From the NCBI RefSeq assembly GCF_001641265.1, contig NW_020167524.1, positions 1,652,044 to 1,716,043 on the forward strand: 64,000 nucleotides of DNA, in the 5' to 3' direction. The stretch is from Pseudogymnoascus destructans. Lineage: Eukaryota; Ascomycota; Leotiomycetes; Thelebolales; Thelebolaceae. The position numbers and the translations under genes were made by a program. The notes beneath the pieces are model-generated. The model did no database searches, had not been told where the DNA came from, and saw nothing but the letters and a program-made list of their open reading frames with translations. Positions 21,131-30,781 of the stretch are shown in pieces (the stretch's first letter is position 1; each line of letters begins with the position of its first letter).

Positions 21131-21186
21131 GTCGTAGCCTTATGATGGGTGCTAGTTCGAACTGGCACCCGTCATAAGGCTACGAC
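21131..21186. repeat. 56-bp near-perfect palindrome
   Basis: Arms start GTCGTAGCCTTATGATGGGT and mirror around TTCGAA (centre 21158/21159), with only two mismatched pairs. It could extrude as a cruciform. It sits 80 bp upstream of the RAD10 start codon and exactly where GC-rich genic sequence gives way to AT-rich repeats. Confidence 0.95.
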
Positions 21187-21745
21187 ATGGTTGGCGCTTG
21201 CTTCTTCTTAATAGCTTGGGAATGGGAGCCACCAAGTGGGCCGGCCCCAACCTGTAGCCACCCCATCAACGCGCTCGCGAGGCCTCAGAAGGCTCGTTCA
21301 GGCCGAGTTTTGGAGATATAGTATAGGGTAACGACGAGCTTCCGTGTAAATTAACGTCTTATATAGTAATACACGTCTGCTACGTCTACGTCGGCAACTT
21401 TTTTTACGATAAAATGGGGTCGCCGTAGGCGAGGGAAAATTTGAGTTTTGGAGAAATCACTTCCGCATTGCGCATCGTATTTTTCTCACCTGCGACTTCG
21501 GCAAACTAGTGAAAAATCACCTGCGCATGCGCAGGTGATTCCTCGTTTCCAACGAGAATTTTGATATATAGCCTATATAAACATCATTTTTCGGAAGTAA
21601 ATTGCTCTATATAGCCTATAGTCTACTATATACTAGAAGGTATGCCACCACTGTACACTTCTATTATTGTTTTCTTGCCATAAACGAGCAATATCAATGT
21701 CCTTCTTCATAAGTACTGCTCTTTTCCCTCATGCCCCACAATGCA
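21187..21745. other. AT-rich repeat-like sequence with a second palindrome
   Basis: No gene. A perfect 26-bp palindrome (half-site AATCACCTGCGCA) lies at 21515-21540. TATATAG-type motifs recur, as in degenerate transposon flanks, but the element type is not recognisable. Confidence 0.55.
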
Positions 21746-22431
21746 TTAAGTAGCTATAAAGTCAACCTCTTGCTTTGCTAAGTCTGCATCTGCTTTATCA
21801 GCTGCTATACGCTCCCCCCGGAGAGTACTATATAGCCTCGTTATAGACGAGAATTCGCCATACTTCTTCCAAAATACCTCGCAGTCCCTCTGGCAGGCAA
21901 CAAATGAGTAATAAACAAACTAAAATAGTCGTTAGTATCGAGGTAATAAGGTGTATTATCGTAGCTTACCCTCCATTGACACCAGTTATTCTTAATTACC
22001 TTCCAGTAAGTTGGAAGGCTGTCTTTATATAGTATCTTCCAATACTTAAGTGGTATACTTTGGTCGTTAATAACGAGGGTTTTTCCCTTGTCCCAGTTGA
22101 GGATAAGTTGTGGTAATTCCTTGTATGCCTGATATGTTTTTGATGGTGGGATAGGAATTAAGGAAATAAGAACAAGTTCTCCTTTGTTAAGGAAATCAAG
22201 CTGTATATAACCCTCTTTGTCATTGGTAGCGACCCTTTTTGATGAGGTTGGTGGTAAGTAGAGTAGCCAAGGTCGCTGAACTATAGTAGGTGACGACCCT
22301 ACTCTCTGGTTTTCCTCGTTGTCAACGATCCTTCCGGCTTCTTTGTCTGCGTTATCCCTTTTCCTTTTTGGCTCATTGTAACGCTGACTTCTAAACGATA
22401 GAAGACACAGAGGTTTCTTGCGTAAGGTTGA
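21746..22431 (-). CDS. spliced unknown gene or gene relic, 5' end not found
   Basis: Read on the minus strand, a clean open frame runs from 22431 to 21970, then a 50-nt intron (donor GTAAGC, perfect TACTAAC branch site, acceptor TTTTAG), then an open exon 21919-21746 ending in TAA. The frame is continuous over about 212 codons. The protein is Lys-rich with blocks such as GYIQLDFLNKGELVLISLIP, YWKILYKDSLPTYWKVIKNN and CQRDCEVFWKKYGEF. No ATG begins it: a stop lies 9 codons upstream of 22431, and a possible acceptor (TGTCAAG) at 22432 suggests a missing upstream exon. It sits among transposon relics, so it may belong to a mobile element or be a dying lineage-specific gene. I do not recognise the family. 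Confidence 0.55.
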
Positions 22432-22883
22432 CTTGACAGAGGAGGCAGGGGATTAGACACAAAGGCTTTCCAAGTAACACGTTACAGTATTGTAAAGAAT
22501 ACTATATTGAGTTGAGCACGAAGCTCCTATCTAAGGAAATACTATCTACTTATATAGTGGCGTCGTGCCTCATGGGTAATCTGGATAGTTGGCGGATAGC
22601 TAGATATTCAGGATAGTTCGTGGATAGCTCAACTATCCAATATCCACTAGTTTCTGCAACTATCCATTAGCCCCATCACATGGCAGCCTACCCCGCTTGC
22701 CCCCTGTGACTCACACGTCACGTTACTAGGCCCTGGTCCTGTAACCATGATGTCACGTTACCGTAGCCGTAACACTAGGTCCTCCTCCAAAAGGCCTAGT
22801 CCCTTAGGTCTTGCTGATTAAGGAATCGCTTACTTAAGTAGGGTGATGCCCACTTAATTGTCGAGCAGGTTGCGCTGCTTACC
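22432..22883. other. AT-rich spacer with repeated GGATAG motifs
   Basis: Between about 22570 and 22675 the motif GGATAG or its complement CTATCC occurs at least six times in both orientations. This looks like the subterminal repeat zone of a DNA transposon, but no terminal repeat could be assigned. Confidence 0.5.
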
Positions 22884-23722
22884 ATGTCTTCTAGTAGACA
22901 CATAAAAATCAAAGAACGTCATCTTCTTGCAGACCGTATTGAAAAGAACGGAAACCTAATGTCGCCATGTTCCAGCTGTCTTCACAACAATCGATTCTGT
23001 ATTGTTGTTGCTGGTAGTCATCGTTGTAGTGAATGTACTCGTCGCAATTCCAAATGCAACGCTTGCGCCCCTTCTCCAACTGATTGGGAGAAGCTTCGAA
23101 AAGAAGAAGAGCATCTTGAGGTAGAAGAGGAAGCGGCGGCATCTCAGGAGCGAGAGGCTCACCTCTGCACTCAAGAAGCATATGCCTGTCGCATGCGTCT
23201 TCGCAAACAGCAGAAGGTGTTACGATATCAAGTGCGCCTTGCAGCTCGAGTGGGGGTTCAGGGGTGTGGGGAGCTTTCCGGGGTTGGAGCGAAGTTTTCA
23301 GTTGTGGAGTGAATTCTCAGAACTGGTCTCACTAAAGAGAATTCACTCCACAACAACATAGCTGTATATAGATCGAGCCACTGCTCGAGTGCTCCTCTTC
23401 TCTTTCCTTTCTTCTCTAGATTGAGTTTAATTCATAATACCCAACTGGCGCCCTATGCCTTGGTGAACCGTGACAGAAGGCTCTCAAAACCTGTGGAGTT
23501 GAGATGCTGCATCGTGGTCTGAAATCTTTGGACGAATTGGATGAAGCAGAGGAGAAGGAGTGTAGGGAGGCAGAGGTCAAAGGGACTCTCTTGCACAGCC
23601 CTTCTACTGCCGTTTCCGAGGGTGCTGCCCCTGACCAGGACCTTTTCGTGGCCCTGTCTCCTGGCTTCTTTGATCGCTTGGGTGTCGACGGCGAAACGCC
23701 TCCAGTAGCTCTGGACAGCTAA
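22884..23722 (+). pseudogene. zinc-cluster-like fungal ORF with coiled coil, split by an LTR-like insertion
   Basis: The first part (22884 to about 23230) encodes MSSSRHIKIKERHLLADRIE and a Cys-rich block of form CSSC-x6-C-x8-CSEC-x6-C (residues about 31-58), then a Glu/Arg coiled coil (LRKEEEHLEVEEEA). The frame ends soon after in unrelated sequence (stop at 23312). Its natural continuation, MLHRGLKSLDELDEAEEKE, resumes at 23504 and runs to 23722. Proteins combining this double-Cys block, coiled coil and LKSLDELD tail are, from memory, common multi-copy fungal proteins near retrotransposons; their role is unknown. The interruption (about 23231-23500) contains LTR-like sequence with a TGGCGCC motif. 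Confidence 0.6.
23304..23445. repeat. LTR-like fragment with primer-binding-site-like motif
   Basis: Starts TGTGGAGTGAATTCTC, which is repeated inverted 18 bp later (GAGAATTCACTCCACA). It has a TATATAG box, a CT-rich stretch, and is followed at about 23446 by TGGCGCC, a motif typical of LTR-retrotransposon primer binding sites. Exact ends are uncertain. Confidence 0.5.
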
Positions 23723-25631
23723 GGTTTCTGACCGTTTCCCATGAATTGTTCATAAGTTCATAACCCTTCCATGTTATCAAAAACTCTTCTTTGCGTCCTA
23801 CTAACCTTCTGTCTAGGATCGCTTCGACTTCGTATTCAACAATCTCATTCTCTGGTTGGAGTTCTGTATCGGTCGCAATTGGGGTGCTTCCTCTTGCTGG
23901 TTCCAATAGTGAGACATGAAATACCGGGTGTAGTCTAGACTTCTTGGGTAGCTGCAGTCTGTAATTAACTGAGCTGACTTTGTTCAATATTTTGAATGGT
24001 CCCAATTTCTTGAAGTCCAACTTTGTACTTGGTCGTTTCATTTTGATATGTTTCCGGAGTAGGTATACTTTATCCCCCTCCTTGAAGGCAGGTTCTATAC
24101 TGCGCTTCTTGTTTGCATATGCGGCAGATCATTTATTTAAGAATTGGATGTCTGTCATGAGTTGTTCATGGAACTATTTTGTCATACTGACATTCGTTGC
24201 ACTCAGTTTGCTATCAAACTCAAGAGCAAACTTAGAAATCTCCTCCTCAAACCTACAAGTCACCATACATATCTTGGCTTATCACACCAACAACAGAAGC
24301 AATACTACTCAACGATTGCTGCAAACTCTTCTACTACATCTGTTTATGCTACATACATCACGGCATATCATTTGGACACTCATTGAACAAGTTATTAAGA
24401 AAATCTCCTCCTTAAGGGGGTGGGTCAATACTACCACATGGCATATCTCTACCAACTAGAGGCCTAGGAACATGAACGATAGCTCTAGAAGCTTCTACAA
24501 CCCTCTATGATTCATTACACGTCATCGCTCCTTAGTTACCCACAAGATTGGTTAAGTTATGACATAATTTGTCTATAGGTACTCTGACCTTGGACCTCCT
24601 TTTCACTTCCTATAGGCTAGGAACCCAAGAGATGGTTCTATGGGATTCTCTTACGTTCACTACATGATTAGCAAGCTAGTTGTGGGTCGCACTTGATTTC
24701 TAATACATTTACCAAGCCTGGTTAGTCATGGAAAGTCTTGGAAAATGAGAGAACTACACTCCTTTGGCATAAATAGGATTGCCCTTTCCTTAAGAAAGGG
24801 CAAGCAGGCAATACAGTAAATCGACTAGCACATACTTCTACGTCTTTTCCAAGCTTCCAAGCATTGATCTTGTTATTCTCTGTTTTTGAAAGTCAGTGAG
24901 GTGCTAACCTCTGACTTACCCCTGAGTTCTCAGACTCAACATTTGTTGCAACTTGTCTAAACCACTTCACCACATCATACACCTGATTGCTGCGTTGTGG
25001 AATAGTCTAAGCTACAACCCTTTGGCTCTGTTTCCTAAGACAGTGTGTTGTCTTAGTAAATTCATCCCTTCCTTGGGTGGCTAGATTCTCATATCTGGTG
25101 CACCCACCATTACATATTTGAGTTGTTCCACGGCGATCATAGCTTGTTCTGCTCTTGATTCATCCGGTCGTGGTTGTCTATATGCCTCTGGCTGATAGCC
25201 GTAATTGGCAAAGAACGGTGAGACTTTTGTTGCTTCGGTCATCGTGCTGTTATATGCAAACTGTGCGATGGGTAATATCTGAACCCAATTGTCTTGTTGG
25301 TGGTTGACATAACTCTGTAGGTATTGTTCAAGGGTTTGATTCAGTCTTTCTGTTTGACCATCTGTTTGGGGATGGAAAGCTGTTGATAGCTTATGATTTG
25401 TTCCCAAAAGCGCCATTAAAGATTTCCAAAATTTTGAAGTAAAAAGCTTGTCTCTGTCTGAGATGATTTCTTCCGGTAATCCGTGATCGGCTAATATGAC
25501 TCGAAGGAAGGTGTATGTGAGTGCTTCAGCATCGCTAGCTTCTAAATGTGGCACAAATATTCCATATTTCGTGAGTCTTTCCGTAATAACCAGGATAGCG
25601 TCAAATACTACTCCTGTTAACGGGTCCCGAG
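23604..25631 (-). mobile_element. Ty3/gypsy chromovirus integrase and chromodomain remnant, interrupted
   Basis: On the minus strand 25631-25129 encodes an integrase core: LASDAE-like lead-in, ISDRDKLFTSKFWKSL (second catalytic Asp region) and AFHPQTDGQTERLNQTLEQY with the catalytic Glu. The frame continues, after a roughly 950-bp insertion, at 24167-23604 with EPAFKEGDKVYLLRK, LGPFKILNKVSSVNYRLQLP, HPVFHVSLLEPA and a chromodomain (EYEVEAILDRR, FLITWKGY, NNSWETVRNL). A TGA near 24132 interrupts the segment; a C-to-T change of an Arg codon, as produced by RIP, would explain it. Reverse transcriptase, RNase H and gag are absent. The upstream side is cut by a solo LTR. The element is dead. Confidence 0.85.
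24168..25119. mobile_element. about 950-bp insertion flanked by a 9-10 bp direct repeat
   Basis: The sequence TGAGTTGTTC occurs at 24058+100 (24158-24167) and again at 25119-25128, flanking a block that splits the integrase reading frame. Removing one repeat plus the block restores the frame exactly. The block has no coding sequence I recognise, and its ends show no clear terminal inverted repeat. Parts of it recur inverted at 26080-26482. A 9-10 bp duplication would fit a Mutator-like element, but that is only a suggestion. Confidence 0.75.
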
Positions 25632-26003
25632 TGTAAGGATGCCTCCATACCTAGATACTCGAAGAACCTGTCTCAGAACTGTTACGGTCACTACAAGCAT
25701 GGAATCCGACTCGGTGGGGTTTCGAACCAGTAGAGGAGCATATAGCGAGTTACACTATAGTGGGGGACGGTAAGTGTATAGGGTTCAGGGCCGATGCAGA
25801 CCTGTTGTGGTGGAAGGTTCAGGGCTAGGGTTGGGATAACCGAGTCAGGCCCGTTTCGGGTACTTAAGGAAACAGACTCAACGTGGTTCCCCCTTCATCT
25901 TTTTTGTATCCTTCATAGTAGACCTATAGGATAGCATCCGTTTAGCCTCCGACTCGCACTCTCATATGCTATTACTGTGAGCTGGGTGCCCTGTGTCCTT
26001 ACA
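25632..26003. repeat. solo LTR, about 372 bp
   Basis: Begins TGTAAGGATGCC and ends GTGTCCTTACA, that is TG...CA with a short inverted repeat (TGTAAGGA/TCCTTACA), as in Ty3/gypsy LTRs. No internal coding sequence or matching second LTR is next to it, and the immediate 5-bp flanks differ, so the original target duplication is lost. Confidence 0.7.
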
Positions 26004-26004
26004 G

Positions 26005-26100
26005 TCATAGACAAATTATGTCATAGACAAATTATGTCATAGACAAATTATGTCATAGACAAATTATGTCATAGACAAATTATGTCATAGACAAATTATG
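26005..26100. repeat. six perfect copies of a 16-bp unit
   Basis: TCATAGACAAATTATG is repeated exactly six times. In the inverted relative at 24560-24575 the unit occurs once, so the array expanded after the two copies separated. Confidence 0.95.
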
Positions 26101-26482
26101 TCATAACTTAACCAATCTTGTGGGTAACTAAAGAGCGATGACATGTAATGAATCATAGAGGTTCGTAGGAGCTTTTAGAGCTATCGTTCATGCTCCTAGG
26201 CCTCTAGTTGGTAGAGATATGTCATGTGGTAGTATGAGTGATGTCATGTAATGAATCATAGAGGGTTGTAGAGATATGCTATGTGGTAATATCGGCCCAG
26301 TAACTAAGGAGCGATGACGTGTAATGAATCATAGATGGTTGTAGCTATCGTTGAGTAGTATTGCTCTTGTTGTTGGTGTGATAAGCCAAAATATGTATAG
26401 TGACTTGTAGGTTTGAGGAGGAGATTTCCAAGTTTGCTCTTGAGTTTGATAGCAAACTGAGTGCAACGAATGTCAGTATGAC
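26080..26482. repeat. inverted partial copy of the 24.2-kb insertion
   Basis: Two blocks match the reverse complement of the insertion at 24168-25119: about 26340-26480 pairs with 24180-24313, and about 26090-26260 pairs with 24430-24580, with internal rearrangement. The copy ends abruptly at GTCAGTATGAC where the pogo-like element begins. Confidence 0.8.
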
Positions 26483-27532
26483 ATGAAGATATACCACAAG
26501 ATTGGATTCTCGCAGTAAGTGAGAATGGATGGACGACAAATGAACTTGGATTTCAATGGATCCAACATTTTCATAAGCATACAAAGCATCGTACAGTTGG
26601 TGCACATCGCCTGTTAATTCTAGATGGCCATGAGAGTCACTATTCTCTACCGTTTGAGCAATACTGTAAGGAGAATGGTATAATATTGCTTTATATGCCT
26701 CCGCACTCATCTCATCTACTTCAACCGCTTGATGTTAGTTGCTTTGGACCACTTAAGAAGGCATATGGACGGCAAGTTGAGAGCTTAATCCGCACTCATA
26801 TAAACCATGTTACGAAAGTTGAGTTTCTTCCTGCCTTTAAGCAGGCTTTGACGCAATCACAAAGCAGAACATCTGCAGTAGTTTTCGAGCTACAGGGCTA
26901 GTTCCATTCTGTCCTGATGTTGTGTTGTCACAGCTTGACATTCAACTATGGCCTTTAACACCACCAACCTTTGAGGATGCTTCATGGGAACCTAAAACAC
27001 CACACAATCTAATAGAGCTAGCAGTCAAACTACACATCTTAAAGATCGCATTATATGCCATCAAAATAGCTCACCAACTCCTATTAACAATGCGCTAGAC
27101 CAGTTGTTAAGAGGTGCTCAAACAATGGTGCATTCTGCTGTTCTAATGAAGGCGGAAGTTCAGGCCTTACAACAAGCAAATGAAGTTGCAAGTCAGCGCA
27201 AAAAGCGAAAAAAAAGCGTATACAACAAGGAGGGTGCCTTACAATTCAAGAAGGGCAGGATGTACTTGCTCACCTAGCTGTGGGAGAGCAGATATCTCAA
27301 GAACTATGACAGGGTGGCGGGGTTGAAAGACAGCAACGACGTTGCAGAATGTGTGGTAAGACTGGGCATAATGCTCGCACATGTCAAAGGGATTACGAAG
27401 ATACTATAGAATAGGTGTATAATTAATTTAATTGATTTTCTAGTCTATAGTTGTTGTTGTTAGAAAGTTTGTTACGATCTGTCAATTGCGTGCGACACTC
27501 ACTTGTATGTGACACTCGCTTGTGGAGGACGT
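26483..27532 (+). mobile_element. pogo/Fot1-like Tc1-mariner element, 3' half with right terminal inverted repeat
   Basis: Encodes the second half of a pogo-type DDE transposase: EDIPQDWILAVSENGWTTNE, LLILDGHESHYS (second catalytic Asp), LLYMPPHSSHLLQPLDVSCF (third acidic residue) and LKKAYGRQVE. After about 26850 the frame is broken by stops and indels. The element ends at 27532 with a roughly 45-bp terminal repeat matching, inverted, the left end of the copy at 62948, and it is followed by TA, the expected target duplication. The 5' half is missing and abuts the inverted repeat at 26482, so this copy cannot move by itself. Confidence 0.88.
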
Positions 27533-27534
27533 TA

Positions 27535-28017
27535 GTGTAGTGGAGTAATTAGGTTTAAGGTTGCAATGTAGTCTAAAAGTGTTTCATTTGTAGGATGTTC
27601 CACTTAGTAGTAAACCACATTATCATAATCATGAATATTCATGATTATGACTAGTCATGCTTATGTAATATTTGACTATTTGAATAAGTTAGTCATGATT
27701 ATTATGATTATTTGTGCTAACCCTGATGTTTAGCAATACCTAGGTGTTTGTGACGATTCATTGTTAAGTTATTTACAATTATCTAAAGTTAGTAGGGTAA
27801 ATCTACCACATTACCCAGTCCCCTACATTACACCATCACTTACGTTATTCTTACTATAAATCACTTCTATTACTATAAATCACTTATCACTTTAACTAGT
27901 AGTAGAATCACTAGCTTGTGGATTTGTCTACATAGTAACAAAGTTACGTAATTGCTAACTAAACAGGGATGTCCGTCATGTTTTTTGCTTAGTATTCAGA
28001 TACCGGTGTCTGTAAAA
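27535..28017. other. AT-rich non-coding sequence with a 26-bp palindrome
   Basis: A perfect 26-bp palindrome (half-site CATAATCATGAAT) lies at 27624-27649, with more CATGATTATG motifs around it. No gene seen. Confidence 0.6.
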
Positions 28018-28756
28018 CGTGAGAGGTCGTGTAATGGTCATGGTGGCGTAATGGTCATAGTAGCATAATGGTCACCAAAATCTAACTTAACAACTTCAAA
28101 TTAATTTTGTACTATAATACAACTAAGTGTACCCATTTCCAAGTTAGACAAATCATCTATAAGTAGGTCCTCCTTAATTTAGTCGATAATACTGTCTTGT
28201 TTAACCCTTTGCATCTAACCTTTGTCGTTGTTGTTATAGGTCTCATTTTCAATCTGTGAAACTACCAACTGGATTTCTTAAGTACTCATCACAATAACTC
28301 CTTATGCACTACTCTTTTACCTTGCTTATTAGCTCTCTATGTAGATAGAACACTTTGCGTATCTTGTAGCTCCTTTAATAAGTCATTAACACGTTGCACT
28401 CTTTAGATCCTGATTTCTTCTGCCAATTCCTTGATTAGCTAGTGTCTAATAGGGCGTCCTATGGATGCGACATAACCAACAACTTCTATCTGCAGTTGAA
28501 GAGAGTACTTTAGTGAAGTGGATTTATCAATTTTGCCCAATGTTGAGCGGCTGACTTCCAAGTGTTCTGCTACAGCCTTTTAAGGTTGTAAATTGTCGAC
28601 CGTTGTATGCCTCTATAGCTTCAGCCATACGCGCCTCAGTTTCCTAAACCCGAAAGCTTTTTCGTCTCGCCATTGTTGTTTTTTTACAAGTTTGAAGTTA
28701 CGAGGTGGGGTTTTGGTGACATTACGCCACCATGACCATTACACTACCTCCAACGT
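28018..28756. mobile_element. short non-autonomous derivative of a second pogo-like family
   Basis: Ends carry inverted repeats of about 45 bp (shared core GTGTAATGGTCATGGTGGCG), both starting ACGT. Inside, on the minus strand from about 28670, a decayed frame reads MARRKSFRV, stop, ETEARMAEAIEAYNGRQF, resembling the N-terminal psq-type helix-turn-helix of pogo/Fot1 transposases. There is no DDE domain. At about 740 bp it looks like an internal-deletion product that would need a transposase in trans. TA flanks only the right end. Confidence 0.7.
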
Positions 28757-29026
28757 TACTTGTTAGTGGGTTACTACCAAGACCGCAACAATATTATTCC
28801 GACTAGTCCCACCCACGCCGACGACGACTGTACTACACCACCACAGCGACGACGAGAACAAAGCAAAGAGATGTTGGATCCATGCTTATAATACTGCCGA
28901 TTTGCTCTTCCACTGAAATTCTATGAATATATCCTCTCCCTCTCTTTCACCCTCTCGCTAGAACCAACCAAAATCACCCTCCCTGGCACAGGAAACAACG
29001 GAACTGTGTTAAAACAAACCACAGCC

Positions 29027-30343
29027 ATGGCAGCAACCGCGGGTTCCCGCTCCCCCTCCCCAACACCGAGCAAACTCCCACCCGTCCCTGTCTCGCCCAC
29101 GTACTCCTACGCCTCCACCGCGAACCCCATCTCCGCCTACAACCTTCCCGCCCCCCCGCCCCCCCAGCGCCACCACGCAGTCCTCACCAAGAACGACCTC
29201 GAGCTCTCCCAGTCGGCCTACTCCGAGCTCCTCACCACCGCCAAACAGTACCGACACGCGCTCGCCGAGCTCTCTAAATGCGCCTCCCAGTTCGGCAGCG
29301 CGCTCGAATCCTGCGCGCGCCTGAAGGAGGCCCGGAGTGAGACACTACACATCAACGGTGGTAGTCTGGGCAATAGCATCACGGCGCAGGGGACGTGCAC
29401 GGCGGATAACTTGATGGCGGCGAGCGGGATCCATCAGCTGGTGGCGAACCACCAGCAGATCCTATCAGAGACGGTATACCGCAGCTTCGAAGTGCCGCTA
29501 CTGCACGAGCTAGATGGGTGGCGGCGGAGCATGGAGGAGGAGGAGCTGGCGTACCAGCGGGAGGTGAAGGAGCGGAGCCGGGAGATCAGGCGGATGGAGA
29601 AGGAGGGGCTGAAGCTGCACAAACAGCGTAAACGCGATGTGGCGCGCTTCCGTGGGCACTTGGTGGATCTGACGACGCGGCTGGATGAGTTGACGGCGGT
29701 GCATGCGGGACACTCGAGGGCGCTGTTGAGGGATAGTCAGGAGGCGAGCGTGAAGATTGTGGAGGCGAGTTCGTCACTAGTGAGGGCGGAGGTGGATATC
29801 TATGAGTCGCTGGCGCGGAAGGGTTGGTCGGGTGGAGGGCTGGATGAGCTGCTGGATAAGGGGGTTGATCTCTTCGCCAACGATCTCGATGGGAATCACG
29901 GTAATGGGACGAAGTTATTCAGTATCCTCCCGCAGAAGAGCATTCTTGCCGAAGCGAACGCTGATCGTCCGCACCATCGTCGTGGCGACAGCATGTTGGT
30001 AGAGGGCGAGCAGTATCAGAGTCTTGCGGGGGCGGTGACAGGAGACCGAGACGAGGCGGCGAGTATATTCTCCCAGCGGACGACGACAGAGGGTCATTTT
30101 AATAAGTCGAGAGGGGTGCGCCCGTTTTCACCGCCGCCGCCGGTGAGGAGGTTGGGTGCTCAGGAGGAGGGGGCGAGGATGCCGTTGATGGAGGAGGAGG
30201 GGGTACCAGAAGGTGGGGAGAATCCGATTGTAGCCGGTGAAGGTGAGGCTGAAGGGGAGGAAGATGTTACGGTGACAATACGAGAGGAGAGGGGAAGGGA
30301 GAGGAGCTGGAGCGTTACGGATGATGGAGTGTTGTCTGAATAG
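29027..30343 (+). CDS. Ivy1-like BAR-domain phospholipid-binding vacuolar protein
   Basis: Intron-less, 438 aa from ATG 29027, which has a good context (ACAGCCATGG). Residues 1-55 are Pro/Ser-rich. Residues about 60-270 form a long helical region (SAYSELLTTAKQYRHALAEL, ALESCARLKEARSE, GIHQLVANHQQILSETVYRS, then a basic coiled coil near LKLHKQRKRDVARFRG) matching the Ivy1-type I-BAR domain. Yeast Ivy1 binds phosphatidylinositol 3-phosphate, the Rab Ypt7 and Vps33 at the vacuole and controls fusion and TORC1-linked signalling. The C-terminal 150 residues are acidic and disordered. Convergent with the CK2-beta gene. The name rests on recognition of the helical region, not on a catalytic motif. 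Confidence 0.82.
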   Translation: MAATAGSRSPSPTPSKLPPVPVSPTYSYASTANPISAYNLPAPPPPQRHHAVLTKNDLELSQSAYSELLTTAKQYRHALAELSKCASQFGSALESCARLKEARSETLHINGGSLGNSITAQGTCTADNLMAASGIHQLVANHQQILSETVYRSFEVPLLHELDGWRRSMEEEELAYQREVKERSREIRRMEKEGLKLHKQRKRDVARFRGHLVDLTTRLDELTAVHAGHSRALLRDSQEASVKIVEASSSLVRAEVDIYESLARKGWSGGGLDELLDKGVDLFANDLDGNHGNGTKLFSILPQKSILAEANADRPHHRRGDSMLVEGEQYQSLAGAVTGDRDEAASIFSQRTTTEGHFNKSRGVRPFSPPPPVRRLGAQEEGARMPLMEEEGVPEGGENPIVAGEGEAEGEEDVTVTIREERGRERSWSVTDDGVLSE

Positions 30344-30781
30344 TGTACTATTATGCCCTTGTGAGGAATTTACGCGACTAATGTGTTGTACGTTTATACT
30401 GAGTTTGTCTGCATCATCGCTGATTTTTTGTGTGTGATTATCTACTCTGATAATACTCAATAAGACTTGTACAGTACAAAACGGTATTCCTGCCCCCTGG
30501 TGGATTCCCCACAAGACTCTCATATTACTACATTGAAATGGAACGGAGGCACGGGTAAGAAAAAACCCATGATCACTCTTTTGATTCATCTATACAACTC
30601 CATTCCTGCTGTATCCCCCCCCGGCCATCTATTATCCCACGGCGCGGCGACCTCACCCACTCCTCTTCATAGCGCTCGTCAATGCTTTCGTAAAATATCA
30701 TGCCATAATAAGCCGTCAATGGGATCGCAGTTAGGCCGACGGCAAATCAAATAACAACCCTTATATGCCAGATGCTTTTGT
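30344..30781. other. convergent spacer IVY1-like / CK2 beta
   Basis: 3' UTR sequence of two convergent genes. No other feature seen. Confidence 0.5.

Noticed and set aside
23604..25631. Active Ty3/gypsy retrotransposon
   Set aside because: Only integrase and chromodomain remain, interrupted by an insertion and a stop; no RT, RNase H, gag or paired LTRs.
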